From: Chloroflexota bacterium
Lineage (GTDB): Bacteria > Chloroflexota > Anaerolineae > Anaerolineales > UBA11858
NCBI GenBank assembly: GCA_016865865.1
Contig: VGOC01000018.1
Span: forward strand, 1 to 47,368
DNA: 47,368 nt
Direction of reading: 5' to 3'
Under the pieces are notes generated by a model. It saw nothing but the letters and a program-made list of their open reading frames with translations, made no database searches and was not told where the DNA came from. The translations under genes and the position numbers were made by a program. Below are positions 17,865 through 28,397 of the stretch, piece by piece (within the stretch, counting starts at the first letter, position 1; each line of letters opens with the position of its first letter).

Positions 17865-18779
17865 TCAGCACCGATATTTGCCCCAATAACGCTGGATGCC
17901 CGCCGCAGACATCCAGGCCGGACTGGCTTTTTCGTAGGAGGGGAGCGCCTGGACGTCCACGCCGCTGGCTAGGGCGCGTTCTTTCTCCCAGGCGGTGATT
18001 TCGCGCTCCAGGGTCTCTATCGTTGGGTTTCCCGGCATGAACTTTTCCATCCAGGCTTCGATCTCGTCGAGGCCGGCTTGCACTGCGGCCAGGTGTCGCC
18101 CCGGATCGTCGAAGATGCCAAAATGGGTGGGAGCGATGTAGGTGAACTCTTCTTCAGCCAGGCGCTGGATGCTCTCGCGCCACTTCTCGAGGTGGAACTC
18201 CGGCGGCGGGGTGGGAATGCGCAGATGCGCTATGCTGGGGGTGTGTCTGCGCATGCGCACACCGCCCACATCACCCGTGAAGCAGATTCCCTCGTGGAGA
18301 TAGACCACGTGGTGATCGGCGTGTCCGGGCGTATCCAGGGCGCGGAAAACCAGGCCTTCGATTTCGATCTCGTCGTTGCCGTGCAGGACCGCGATCTGCT
18401 CCTCAGGCACGGGCAGGAATTCCCCCCAGAGCGCGTTCATCAATTCCCCGTAGATGCGGGAGGCGCTTCGTAGTAATTTTTCGGGATGGATCAGGTGAGG
18501 AGCGCCGATATGGTGAACGTGGATACGCGCCCCCTGGCGGGCTAACCATCCTGCCGCCCCGGCGTGATCCAGGTGAATATGGCTGACCAGCACATCGGTG
18601 ATATCCCTGGCGGTGAGGCCATGCGCCCCCAGGCCTGTTTCGAGCGCCCTGAGGGTTGACCCTGGCCCGCACTCGACTAGCACGCCCCCATACTTGTGCG
18701 GGATCAAGTAGCCAGCGATAGCGTTTGGGATGCCCAAAAAATCCATGTCGAGGGCGTGGACGGTGGGTTTGGATGTCAT
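17865..18779 (-). CDS. Metallo-beta-lactamase-fold hydrolase
   Basis: 304-residue MBL-fold hydrolase. The zinc ligands are visible: HIHLDH (motif 2), the later His in TPGHADHH, Asp in FTGDVGG, and His in APTHFGIFDD. The N-terminal strand pair (LIPHKYGGVLVECGPGS) is typical. A C-terminal helical extension of about 60 residues (from about 240) is charged. Members range from glyoxalase II to lactonases and RNases; nothing here fixes the substrate. It starts 29 nt after the S41 gene ends, so the two could be co-transcribed, and a strong terminator follows it. Confidence 0.88.
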   Translation of the reverse strand: MTSKPTVHALDMDFLGIPNAIAGYLIPHKYGGVLVECGPGSTLRALETGLGAHGLTARDITDVLVSHIHLDHAGAAGWLARQGARIHVHHIGAPHLIHPEKLLRSASRIYGELMNALWGEFLPVPEEQIAVLHGNDEIEIEGLVFRALDTPGHADHHVVYLHEGICFTGDVGGVRMRRHTPSIAHLRIPTPPPEFHLEKWRESIQRLAEEEFTYIAPTHFGIFDDPGRHLAAVQAGLDEIEAWMEKFMPGNPTIETLEREITAWEKERALASGVDVQALPSYEKASPAWMSAAGIQRYWGKYRC

Positions 18780-18808
18780 TGGGTCTCCAGCCTATCTTCA
18801 AGATGATG

Positions 18809-21346
18809 CTATCTGGCTACGTAAACATGATACTCGAAGACGTGCGCGCCGGCGGGGAAATCTTCTGACGCTATTCCGTCGTTGAGCGGCTCGGTAAAGG
18901 TGACTGTGGTGGTGAGGATATGTTCGCCGACAGCCCAGTCGTTGAGCAGCGCATAGTAAGCCCGGCAGTGATTCCCGCCGAAGACGCCTTCCAGTTCGGC
19001 GAAGTCCTCGATGGGAATGACCGCGCCGTTCAGAGTGAATATCAATTCGATTTTGGCCCAATTATCTGTAAAGTGTTCTTCGTCGGCGGTGCACCAGGCG
19101 TAGACCCACATCAGATCGCGCGAGGTGTTCAATGGGATGGTAAAGATATAGGTGCGACCGGCCTGGGCCAATTCGGATTCTTCGTATGTTTCCCTAGCGA
19201 GCATATCGAGCCAATCTGTCTCGGCCTGGAAGGCAGTTTCCGACTTGGATTTCGAGCCAATCCTGGGCGAGTGCTCGGGGGTCACGCCTGCCCCCAGGGG
19301 GTGAGATAAAACCTCGAGAGCAAAATCCAACACTACATCCCGTCCGTCCACATATTCGGCGTGCACGGTCTCTTCGTTCAACGGCACGCGCACATCCGGC
19401 GCCACGCCTGTCCCCTCGATGACGATATTCCCACCCATATCAAGGGTCATGCCTGTGGGGACCTGAAAGCTGTATCCACCGGGGAGCAGATATTGGCCGC
19501 GGGCGACTTCGCCAAAGATGCCATCAGTGGGATAGAAGCCGAAGACGCGCGTTTGCGGCAGTTCGCCCAGAACATAGGCCACGTTTTCACAGGCGCTGGC
19601 GCAGGCCGGGCTGACCAGCACCGCGAGCTGGCCGTCGTAATACAGCTTATCGTCTGGTTCGGTGTAATCGGGCGGGCCGAAGGTTTCGAACTCGCCGCTC
19701 TTTTCACTGTAGTAGTAGGAGCGGCTGATGTCGAGACGTTCCTGGACGAAGAAGCTGGCGAAGTATGTGCCGAGCGGGGAGCCGCCGCTGTTCTGGCGCA
19801 GGTCTACGATGATCGCGGGCGCCTCGTTGGCAATCATGCGTTGTATCGCCCACTCCCACAGGCGGATGATCAGGCTGATGTCGTCGGACAGGGAGGAAAT
19901 CTTGATATAGCCGAATCCGTTTGGCAGGATCGCATATTCCACCGGCAGGTAGTTGCTATCGAACCCCGCGAAGATGCTGGTGGCAGTGAAGGTCTCGCGT
20001 TCGGCGATGGATTTGAGGACGACCGTCGTGGGGGCGTCGGCCCCGGGGTTTTGGAAGGTCACTTCGACTTCGGCGCCTACAGGTGTGCGCAGCAGATAGC
20101 GGTATTGTTGGACGCGAAGGGATGTTTCCGACGAGAAAGGCAGGGACCAGGGCAGCACCTCCGCAATCGCGTCGAGGATGGGGACGCCGTTCCATTGCAG
20201 GATTTCTGCGCCCCAGAGCATCCCGGCTTCTGCGGCAGGCCCCTCTTCCGAGACGATATGAGCGATGACGCGCCTGTCGTCCAGGCCGATGATGGCGAAC
20301 CCGAAGCCGCCGGCGGTCTCCTGATCGAATATCTCGGAGGCGATGGGGCTGTCGCTCAGACCGACATGGCCGTCAGGGATTGACCAGCTATAATCGCGCA
20401 GGGCCAGGTAGTAGGCGGTCTCGTCGTTATCGGCCTCGGCGTCCGCCACGCGCGGGGCAAATTCATCGTGGATCGCATCCCAGTCGATGCCCTTCATCTC
20501 GGTGAAGGGATATTCGATGGAAATTTGGTTGTGCAGGGCCTCGAAGCCTTCGCTCCAGCCCATGGCGCTGAGGTCGTTGACGGTCAGTTCACCCTCGTAG
20601 AGAGTGAGGTCGGCTTGTTCCTCTTTGTAGAATTCGAAAGGTTGCTGATCGAGGTTCACCAGCGTATAGCCGGCTGGGATCGAGCCGGTGGGGTCGTCTT
20701 CTGTGAAGAGTAAGCCATCTTCGCCAAAGCTGGTGGGGAATCCTTGCTGGTCATCGGGCGACCACACCAGAATGACCCCGCCGAAGATTTCGTCCTTGTT
20801 TTCGGAGTCGATGCGGGCTGAGGTGTACTCGGGGTTCCAACCGCTGGTCTCATCTTTGCCCAGGAAGGGGTCGTCAATGTAATTCGCGTTCATGACGATC
20901 TGCATGATTTGAACGCCCCGATCGTCTTCGTTATCGTGATCTACATCGTTGAAGGGATAGATTGGCTGGGCGGGAAGATTGAGGCTGAAATTGAATTCTC
21001 CCTCCTCGGATATCATCACCGGCCCAAGGATTTGCGCCTCGAGCGGCTGCTCGTACTCGTAATCGCGTTTCACGAAACCGGTCAGGTCTTCGAGCATGAC
21101 AAAGCGTTGGTAGAAATAAATTTCCGCGATCATTGCATTGGAAATCTCGATTGCGCCGGTGATTCGAACCGGCTGCTCCGCTTCGGTTTCTTCCGGCGCA
21201 GCTTCCAGGATTTCCCCGGTTGGGGCTGCTGCAACTTCGACTGGGATTTGTGCGGTGGTCTCGGCAACTGTTTCGGTTTTTGGGCTGCAGGCGACCAGTA
21301 TGGCCGTTAGTGATACGAGTATGGCGATGAGTTTGATTTTTGACAT
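18809..21346 (-). CDS. S41-family protease lipoprotein with PDZ domain
   Basis: 845-residue secreted lipoprotein. The start is ATG 21346 behind GGAG; an upstream open extension is not supported. The signal peptide ends in a lipobox with Cys at about residue 16 (LVAC). Residues about 50-270 are an uncharacterised acidic region. Then come an S41 N-terminal helical part with HVGL, a PDZ domain (about 385-480) and the tail-specific protease core: GYIKISSL, VDLRQNSGG and SPACASACE with the likely nucleophile Ser. A C-terminal domain of about 150 residues is extracellular and beta-rich in pattern. C-terminal processing proteases of this family cleave exported proteins. The usual Lys/Gln partner was not placed with certainty. 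Confidence 0.85.
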   Translation of the reverse strand: MSKIKLIAILVSLTAILVACSPKTETVAETTAQIPVEVAAAPTGEILEAAPEETEAEQPVRITGAIEISNAMIAEIYFYQRFVMLEDLTGFVKRDYEYEQPLEAQILGPVMISEEGEFNFSLNLPAQPIYPFNDVDHDNEDDRGVQIMQIVMNANYIDDPFLGKDETSGWNPEYTSARIDSENKDEIFGGVILVWSPDDQQGFPTSFGEDGLLFTEDDPTGSIPAGYTLVNLDQQPFEFYKEEQADLTLYEGELTVNDLSAMGWSEGFEALHNQISIEYPFTEMKGIDWDAIHDEFAPRVADAEADNDETAYYLALRDYSWSIPDGHVGLSDSPIASEIFDQETAGGFGFAIIGLDDRRVIAHIVSEEGPAAEAGMLWGAEILQWNGVPILDAIAEVLPWSLPFSSETSLRVQQYRYLLRTPVGAEVEVTFQNPGADAPTTVVLKSIAERETFTATSIFAGFDSNYLPVEYAILPNGFGYIKISSLSDDISLIIRLWEWAIQRMIANEAPAIIVDLRQNSGGSPLGTYFASFFVQERLDISRSYYYSEKSGEFETFGPPDYTEPDDKLYYDGQLAVLVSPACASACENVAYVLGELPQTRVFGFYPTDGIFGEVARGQYLLPGGYSFQVPTGMTLDMGGNIVIEGTGVAPDVRVPLNEETVHAEYVDGRDVVLDFALEVLSHPLGAGVTPEHSPRIGSKSKSETAFQAETDWLDMLARETYEESELAQAGRTYIFTIPLNTSRDLMWVYAWCTADEEHFTDNWAKIELIFTLNGAVIPIEDFAELEGVFGGNHCRAYYALLNDWAVGEHILTTTVTFTEPLNDGIASEDFPAGAHVFEYHVYVAR

Positions 21347-21529
21347 TGTTTTCTCCATGGCGGGATCGTTAGTTGGTTGATCGATTGTTGTGAGGGGGTA
21401 TTCTATCACGAATGGGTAGGAATATCCCGAATGACACGAATAATGGTTGCATTGATGTTCTTGCGATACAATGATATAGGTTAGCCGGCCCTTTGTGCTA
21501 CTGATGTAATCGAGTAGAATTGAAACATA

Positions 21530-21844
21530 ATGGATATCCAGAATATCATTGATGCTATCAGCCAGAATCGTGTCCACGTTACCGATCACGCTGATGAAGA
21601 AGCGCAAACCAATTATCTATCCTTAGATGAAATCTTCTTCACTGTCTTGCAAGGCGAGATTATCGAAGAGTATCCTATTGATAAGCCTTATCCGAGTTGC
21701 TTGATTTACGGCGACAATTCCATCGGCGAGCCAATACACAGCGTGTGGGCTTATAACCCAAAGACAAAATGGGCGGTGTTAATCACCGTGTATCGTCCTG
21801 ACCCTGAACGTTGGATTGATTGGCGGACAAGGAGAAGAAAATGA
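21530..21844 (+). CDS. DUF4258-type toxin
   Basis: 104-residue basic protein with the DUF4258 pattern: HVTDHADEEA near the N-terminus, LSLDEIFFTVLQGEIIEEYP, and a C-terminal AVLITVYRPDPERW. DUF4258 proteins have a RelE/BrnT-like fold and pair with YgiT-type antitoxins, which is the arrangement here: the next gene overlaps by ATGA (21841-21844). The toxin-first order is usual for this pair. Expected role: mRNA interferase or related toxin. No ribosome binding site is evident before the ATG. Confidence 0.85.
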   Translation: MDIQNIIDAISQNRVHVTDHADEEAQTNYLSLDEIFFTVLQGEIIEEYPIDKPYPSCLIYGDNSIGEPIHSVWAYNPKTKWAVLITVYRPDPERWIDWRTRRRK

Positions 21845-22083
21845 AACCCTTTGATAAGTGTCCGATTTGTGGCGGCGAATTGATGGAGAAGGAAGTGGAA
21901 AAGTTGTTGAGGGGGGGGGTACATGCGGCTGTTTTCCAAGTACGCGCAGAAGTATGCCTGAGGTGTGGTGAGCGCTTGTATCCGGCCGAGACCATCAAGC
22001 GTTTTGAGCAAATTCGACAGAAGTTAGAAAGACAGGAAGTAAAAGGCTTCCAGCCGTTGGGTCAGACTTTTCAGGTGGTGTAG
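21841..22083 (+). CDS. YgiT-type zinc-finger antitoxin
   Basis: 80 residues starting at the ATG that overlaps the toxin stop. Two Cys pairs, CPICGG (about 7-12) and CLRCGE (about 41-46), form the YgiT/MqsA-type zinc finger, followed by a helix (ETIKRFEQIRQKLERQ). The protein lacks the long DNA-binding C-terminal domain of MqsA. It should neutralise the DUF4258 toxin. A run of nine G (21911-21919) encodes RGG between the Cys pairs; a slip there would destroy the antitoxin. Confidence 0.85.
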   Translation: MKPFDKCPICGGELMEKEVEKLLRGGVHAAVFQVRAEVCLRCGERLYPAETIKRFEQIRQKLERQEVKGFQPLGQTFQVV

Positions 22084-22086
22084 TAT

Positions 22087-22329
22087 ATGGTAACCCCCTT
22101 CATTCAATTCGCCCCCGAAACATGCGCCTGGTGCGAGGGGTCGGGCAAGTTCGGCCAATATCACACGGTTTGCCACATGTGTAAAGGCGAGGGCAGCGTG
22201 CTCGTTGCGCAGCCGGCCAGAAGATGTCCCTGGTGTCGCGGCAGTGGACAAAACGAAGAAGGCGACCGCTGCAAGAACTGCGACGGGGCCGGCTGGGCGC
22301 ATGTCTACCGGCCGGGGTTGTCGCGCTGA
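22087..22329 (+). CDS. Stand-alone DnaJ-type zinc-motif protein
   Basis: 80 residues consisting almost wholly of four CxxCxGxG motifs: CAWCEGSG, CHMCKGEG, CPWCRGSG and CKNCDGAG. This is the full complement of the DnaJ cysteine-rich domain, which binds two zinc ions, but the J domain and the client-binding domain are missing. It begins 3 nt after the antitoxin stop. A chaperone-like or zinc-dependent redox role is possible; no function is proven for such isolated domains. Confidence 0.8.
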   Translation: MVTPFIQFAPETCAWCEGSGKFGQYHTVCHMCKGEGSVLVAQPARRCPWCRGSGQNEEGDRCKNCDGAGWAHVYRPGLSR

Positions 22330-22355
22330 CTCGTAGGGAGTAAAAGGGGATACCG

Positions 22356-23222
22356 TTGTCATTCGATAAACCCATCGCCGACATCATCAGGCAGAGGTCA
22401 TCTTGCCGGACTTACCTCAGGAAACCGGTTGATTCGGATACGCTAGCTCGTTTGACCGATTCCCTTACTTCGACCCGGGTAGGCCCGCTGGGCAACCGGA
22501 CGAGGTTCGAGTTGGTCTTTGCCACAGAGGGGGATTCCAAGGCCCTGCGGGGGTTGGGCGCCTATGGCTTCATCAAAGGGGCGACTGCCTTCATCGTTGG
22601 GGCGATCCGCCAGGACGAGAAAGCCCTCGAGGATTTCGGCTACCTGATGGAATGGATGGTCCTCAAGGCCACTGATTTGGGCCTGGGCACCTGCTGGCTG
22701 GGCGGCGCATTTACCAAAAGCCGCTTCGCTCGGAAGATTTCTCTCTTGGAAGGCGAGTTCGTCCCGGCGGTCGCCTCGCTGGGATATCGGGCCTCGAATC
22801 CCCGTTGGGTGGACGGAAAAATCCGTGATGCAGCCCGCTCCGACCAGCGCCTGCCCTGGGAGAAGCTGTTCTTCGATGGCAGGTTCGATACTCCCCTCTC
22901 CGAAGATGTCGCCGGGGAGTATGCCCGCGCCCTCGAAATGGTGCGCCTGGGGCCTTCGGCGTCCAACCGCCAGCCCTGGCGGATCGTCAGAGAGGGGGCT
23001 GTCTGGCATTTCTATTTGCGGCGCACGCCTGGATACCGCACCAGCAACTACGCTAGAATGCTCAAGATGGCTGACTTGCAGCGCATTGATATGGGCATTG
23101 CTATGTGCCATTTCGAGTTGATGGCGCGGGAGTCTGGTTCGATGGGCGGCTGGCGAGTGAGCGATCCTGGGATACCTTTGCCTGATGAGCTGGCCGAATA
23201 TTCTGTGAGTTGGGTGGGGTAG
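22356..23222 (+). CDS. Tandem-domain nitroreductase-like flavoprotein (TM1586 type)
   Basis: 288 residues with a TTG start at 22356 behind AAGGGGA. Two half-size nitroreductase folds lie in one chain: the first begins with IRQRSSCRTY (FMN phosphate binding) and contains GLGTCWLGGAF; the second has ALEMVRLGPSASNRQPWR. This is the layout of the TM1586-type putative nitroreductases, in which one chain mimics the usual dimer. It probably reduces an unknown substrate with NAD(P)H and FMN. It is convergent with the membrane protein gene, with 16 nt between stops. Confidence 0.85.
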   Translation: MSFDKPIADIIRQRSSCRTYLRKPVDSDTLARLTDSLTSTRVGPLGNRTRFELVFATEGDSKALRGLGAYGFIKGATAFIVGAIRQDEKALEDFGYLMEWMVLKATDLGLGTCWLGGAFTKSRFARKISLLEGEFVPAVASLGYRASNPRWVDGKIRDAARSDQRLPWEKLFFDGRFDTPLSEDVAGEYARALEMVRLGPSASNRQPWRIVREGAVWHFYLRRTPGYRTSNYARMLKMADLQRIDMGIAMCHFELMARESGSMGGWRVSDPGIPLPDELAEYSVSWVG

Positions 23223-23238
23223 AATGAATGTGTGAATG

Positions 23239-24072
23239 TCACAGGGTCAGGCGTTGCATCTCTCGGGTTTCCGTCACGGGATGAGTCGCGCCCAAGGCTG
23301 CGAGCAGGGGAAATAGAAGGCTCAAGATCACGTAGGGTATCCACGAGACGAAGCCCAATAATGTCTCCATCAACCAGAACAGCAGAAATCCCAAAACGAA
23401 GGGGAGGTAACGCGCATATGGCCGAATTGAGTTCTCGAATTCTGTCCAGAATTTCCCCAGCCCCTGTCGCGCTTCCGCAAGAGCAGAGGCCTTTTCTTCC
23501 AGGCCGAGTCCGGGCTGACTCTCGATCTGAGCCTTCAAGGCGGGAAGCATCATCTGCGCCACGACCTGTTTATAGGCTGGCGGCAGGATGAAATTGCGCT
23601 CTTTGGCATCCCGCCAGTAGCCCGAGGCAAAGCTAACACAAATCAGCAAGACGAGGGCGAACAACAACGTTTTTTGCTCTTGGGCAACCGGGCGAAGAGA
23701 GAAATGCAGGCGATCGTTCAATTCCCGAATAACGGAATGGGTGTAGATTGCCGCAAGCGCGCAATAGAACAGCCCGGCAATCACGGTGATCCAATTGATC
23801 CCCCAGAGCAGGATGGTCGCCAGCGCAGACAGCCCAAAGCCCAACATAGCGACCCAGAAGGGGCGTACCAGCGCGACGAGTAGCCCGGCCCCGAAGGCTA
23901 CTGAGAGGATGGCGCCGAACACTCGAAGCGCCAACCCCAAGAGTTGCGAGTCTGGAGAGAATAACGCGGCGTATTGATGGGAAACCTGGTTGCAGGTTAC
24001 GCCGAAAAACGCTCCACCAGCGACGAGAATGGCGATGATGATTGCCGACTTGAGTATTACTGTAGGTTTCAT
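23239..24072 (-). CDS. Multi-pass membrane protein, unknown
   Basis: 277 residues beginning at ATG 24072 behind AGGAAGG. Four N-terminal TM helices (about 8-28, 45-68, 70-90, 92-112), another (about 133-152), a soluble segment of about 70 residues (RDAKERNFILPPAYKQ onwards), and two C-terminal helices (about 222-265). No family is recognised. It is transcribed alone towards the nitroreductase gene. Confidence 0.75.
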   Translation of the reverse strand: MKPTVILKSAIIIAILVAGGAFFGVTCNQVSHQYAALFSPDSQLLGLALRVFGAILSVAFGAGLLVALVRPFWVAMLGFGLSALATILLWGINWITVIAGLFYCALAAIYTHSVIRELNDRLHFSLRPVAQEQKTLLFALVLLICVSFASGYWRDAKERNFILPPAYKQVVAQMMLPALKAQIESQPGLGLEEKASALAEARQGLGKFWTEFENSIRPYARYLPFVLGFLLFWLMETLLGFVSWIPYVILSLLFPLLAALGATHPVTETREMQRLTL

Positions 24073-24302
24073 CGTTGCCTTCCTGGCAATACTGGGAGAA
24101 GGTTGGTATTGCTATTTACATGATACACCTGACTTTATGCAAACGCAATAACTCGACAAGAATTAGCTCTCTCATGGGGTACAGTCGTAGCCTTTCTCTC
24201 GATAGGGTGCTCAAGAAACTGAAACCTGTCCGCATCCTCTTACCAGAAATGGTGTTTTAGAAAGTGAAACTATTCATTTCATTCTTGTAAAGGAGAAAAG
24301 TT

Positions 24303-24620
24303 ATGGATAAATTTGCGAAGTGGTTCTATATTGTGGGTATCGTGGTAGCGATGCTGGCAAGTGTGCTGGAGTTCTCTGCCGGCTGGTTGACCTGGGTTTT
24401 GATGATCTTGGGTGTATTGGCGGGACTGTTCTACGCGGATCCTGCTGACGTGGTCAATCGCGGCATTCGATACCTGGCCCTGGTGGCTGTAGCGGGTGTG
24501 TTCACCGAGTTCATCTTCGTTGGCCCCTATGTTACAGCCCTGGCAACTGGTGCAGCGACTTTCCTTGGGTATGTTCTCTTCACGTCGCTGGCATATCATC
24601 TGTTCAAGAAATTCTTCTAA
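24303..24620 (+). CDS. Small three-helix membrane protein
   Basis: 105 residues, start ATG 24303 behind AAAGGAG. Three TM helices fill the protein (about 8-45 as a hairpin, 58-78, 82-100), with a short DPADVVNRG loop. Unknown family, monocistronic with its own terminator. The stretch 24073-24302 before it shows no other gene. Confidence 0.75.
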   Translation: MDKFAKWFYIVGIVVAMLASVLEFSAGWLTWVLMILGVLAGLFYADPADVVNRGIRYLALVAVAGVFTEFIFVGPYVTALATGAATFLGYVLFTSLAYHLFKKFF

Positions 24621-24640
24621 TTACAAGGCTTTACCCTATT

Positions 24641-24683
24641 AGAAGACTGCTTCCGCACTTTCGGAAGCAGTCTTCTTTCTTTT
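24641..24683 (+). terminator. Strong bidirectional terminator
   Basis: 15-bp perfect stem AGAAGACTGCTTCCG (24641-24655) with its complement (24662-24676), followed by a T-rich run. It ends the small membrane protein gene and also lies 45 nt beyond the valS stop on the other strand. Confidence 0.85.
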
Positions 24684-24727
24684 CGGACACTTTGTTTTGG
24701 GTACTGCCGGGTGGCTCGAAAAACTTC

Positions 24728-27501
<2,774 letters not shown>

Positions 27502-27505
<4 letters not shown>

Positions 27506-27981
27506 GGATGAGCATTAGGATTATCGGTTGTCAACCCCTCGGCGCAGGCAGCCTGATTGAGATTCTCATCCGCAGAGACGAAAGCAATGGGGGCGAGCTG
27601 CTGTGATATATAGCTTTGGTTGAGTTCCAGCGCGGCTGCCAGGTGAACGGCATCGTAACCACGCAGGGGATGGTGTTGGGTAAGCTCCGCGGCTCGATGA
27701 ATCAGCGTCTCTGTGATTGCCAGGGTTTGGAATTTAATGCGGCTGTCGCGCAAAATGAGCCGGAACAGCTTTTTTCGATGTTGAGTTGTGAGCGACCCCA
27801 TCCGTTCATGCCGGGAAAGGGCGGCTCCTGCTTCTACGATGGCAAGGTGGACGAAATGGATCATGTGGAGCGGATTACCGTCTTGTTCTTGGGCGGTGAT
27901 GATCTCCTTCACCCATTGGCTGCCCGTTTCGGGTAAATAGAGTTTAACGAGCGCGCTCGTGTCACAGTAGTATAGACTCAT
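27502..27981 (-). CDS. PIN-domain toxin (VapC-like)
   Basis: 159 residues starting at ATG 27981, which overlaps the antitoxin stop (ATGA); the longer frame to 28044 is not used. PIN-domain acidic residues are visible: YYCDTSALVK (Asp7), IVEAGAAL, GYDAVHLAAA and VSADENL. VapC-type toxins cut RNA, often initiator or other tRNAs, or rRNA. The gene sits between its RHH antitoxin and valS, and its own stop overlaps the valS ATG, so toxin and synthetase are translationally coupled. Confidence 0.92.
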
Positions 27982-28307
27982 CTCGGTCCTCGCTCTGCAA
28001 TGATTACTTCTGAGAGAGGTGGGACACCTTCCATCTCCCGCCAAAGTTCATCGTAGGTGATGTCTGGAGCTTTGGCGATCTCTTCATCCCAAATTGACCC
28101 CAGCGGCTCTAAAAGCCCGCTTTCACGAAGGACACGCAGTACCTTTTCGCGCTCTGTCTCCTGATAAGTGGTTTCCTTCCTCAGCCCTTGGCGAAGCGAT
28201 TCCAGGATGATCGCATTCAACGAGTGCTTGGTCGCCTCGGCGCGCTCTCTGAGCTGCTTGTGCAGCCCAATCGGTAACCTCAGGGTTAGTTTTACCATTT
28301 CTGCCAT
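27978..28307 (-). CDS. Ribbon-helix-helix antitoxin
   Basis: 109 residues. The N-terminus (MVKLTLRLPIGLHKQLRERA...NAIILESLRQGL) is an Arc/HicB-type ribbon-helix-helix that binds DNA as a dimer; the C-terminal half (about 60-109) is acidic and should wrap around the PIN toxin. The start ATG 28307 follows GGAGG. A 16-bp palindrome (28324-28339) next to the -10 box is the obvious self-operator. Because valS lies downstream in the same unit, antitoxin binding would also affect valS transcription from this promoter. Confidence 0.9.
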   Translation of the reverse strand: MAEMVKLTLRLPIGLHKQLRERAEATKHSLNAIILESLRQGLRKETTYQETEREKVLRVLRESGLLEPLGSIWDEEIAKAPDITYDELWREMEGVPPLSEVIIAERGPR

Positions 28308-28323
28308 TTTACGCCTCCGAAAG

Positions 28324-28339
28324 TGCCACTATGGTGGCA
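28324..28339 (-). promoter_or_regulatory. Palindromic operator of the RHH/PIN operon
   Basis: TGCCAC-TATG-GTGGCA, a perfect 6-bp-arm inverted repeat overlapping the expected transcription start, 17 nt before the antitoxin ATG. Placement and symmetry fit self-repression by the RHH dimer. Confidence 0.7.
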
Positions 28340-28342
28340 TCG

Positions 28343-28371
28343 AGTGTACATCTCAATCGTCTGATCGTCAA
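28343..28371 (-). promoter_or_regulatory. Promoter of the RHH-PIN-valS unit
   Basis: Minus strand TTGACG (28366-28371), 17-bp spacer, TACACT (28343-28348). No terminator is seen between the end of the propeller gene (28398) and this promoter, so read-through from the T-box transcript is also possible. Confidence 0.6.
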
Positions 28372-28397
28372 GAGTCAGGTCGTCAAATCTTCGTTCG

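Noticed and set aside
19361-20383. 340-residue plus-strand frame
   Set aside because: It is the antisense shadow of the S41 protease gene, whose minus-strand frame has clear family motifs.
21150-21185. tRNA-like GATTCGAACC (T-loop pattern)
   Set aside because: It lies inside the coding sequence of the S41 lipoprotein, and no acceptor or anticodon arms can be formed around it.
24075-24260. 61-residue plus-strand frame
   Set aside because: No ribosome binding site, unusual composition and no resemblance to a protein family; it spans the upstream region of the membrane protein genes.
27982-28044. N-terminal extension of the PIN toxin
   Set aside because: It only reads through the antitoxin gene in another frame; the ATGA-overlapping ATG at 27981 gives a normal PIN N-terminus.
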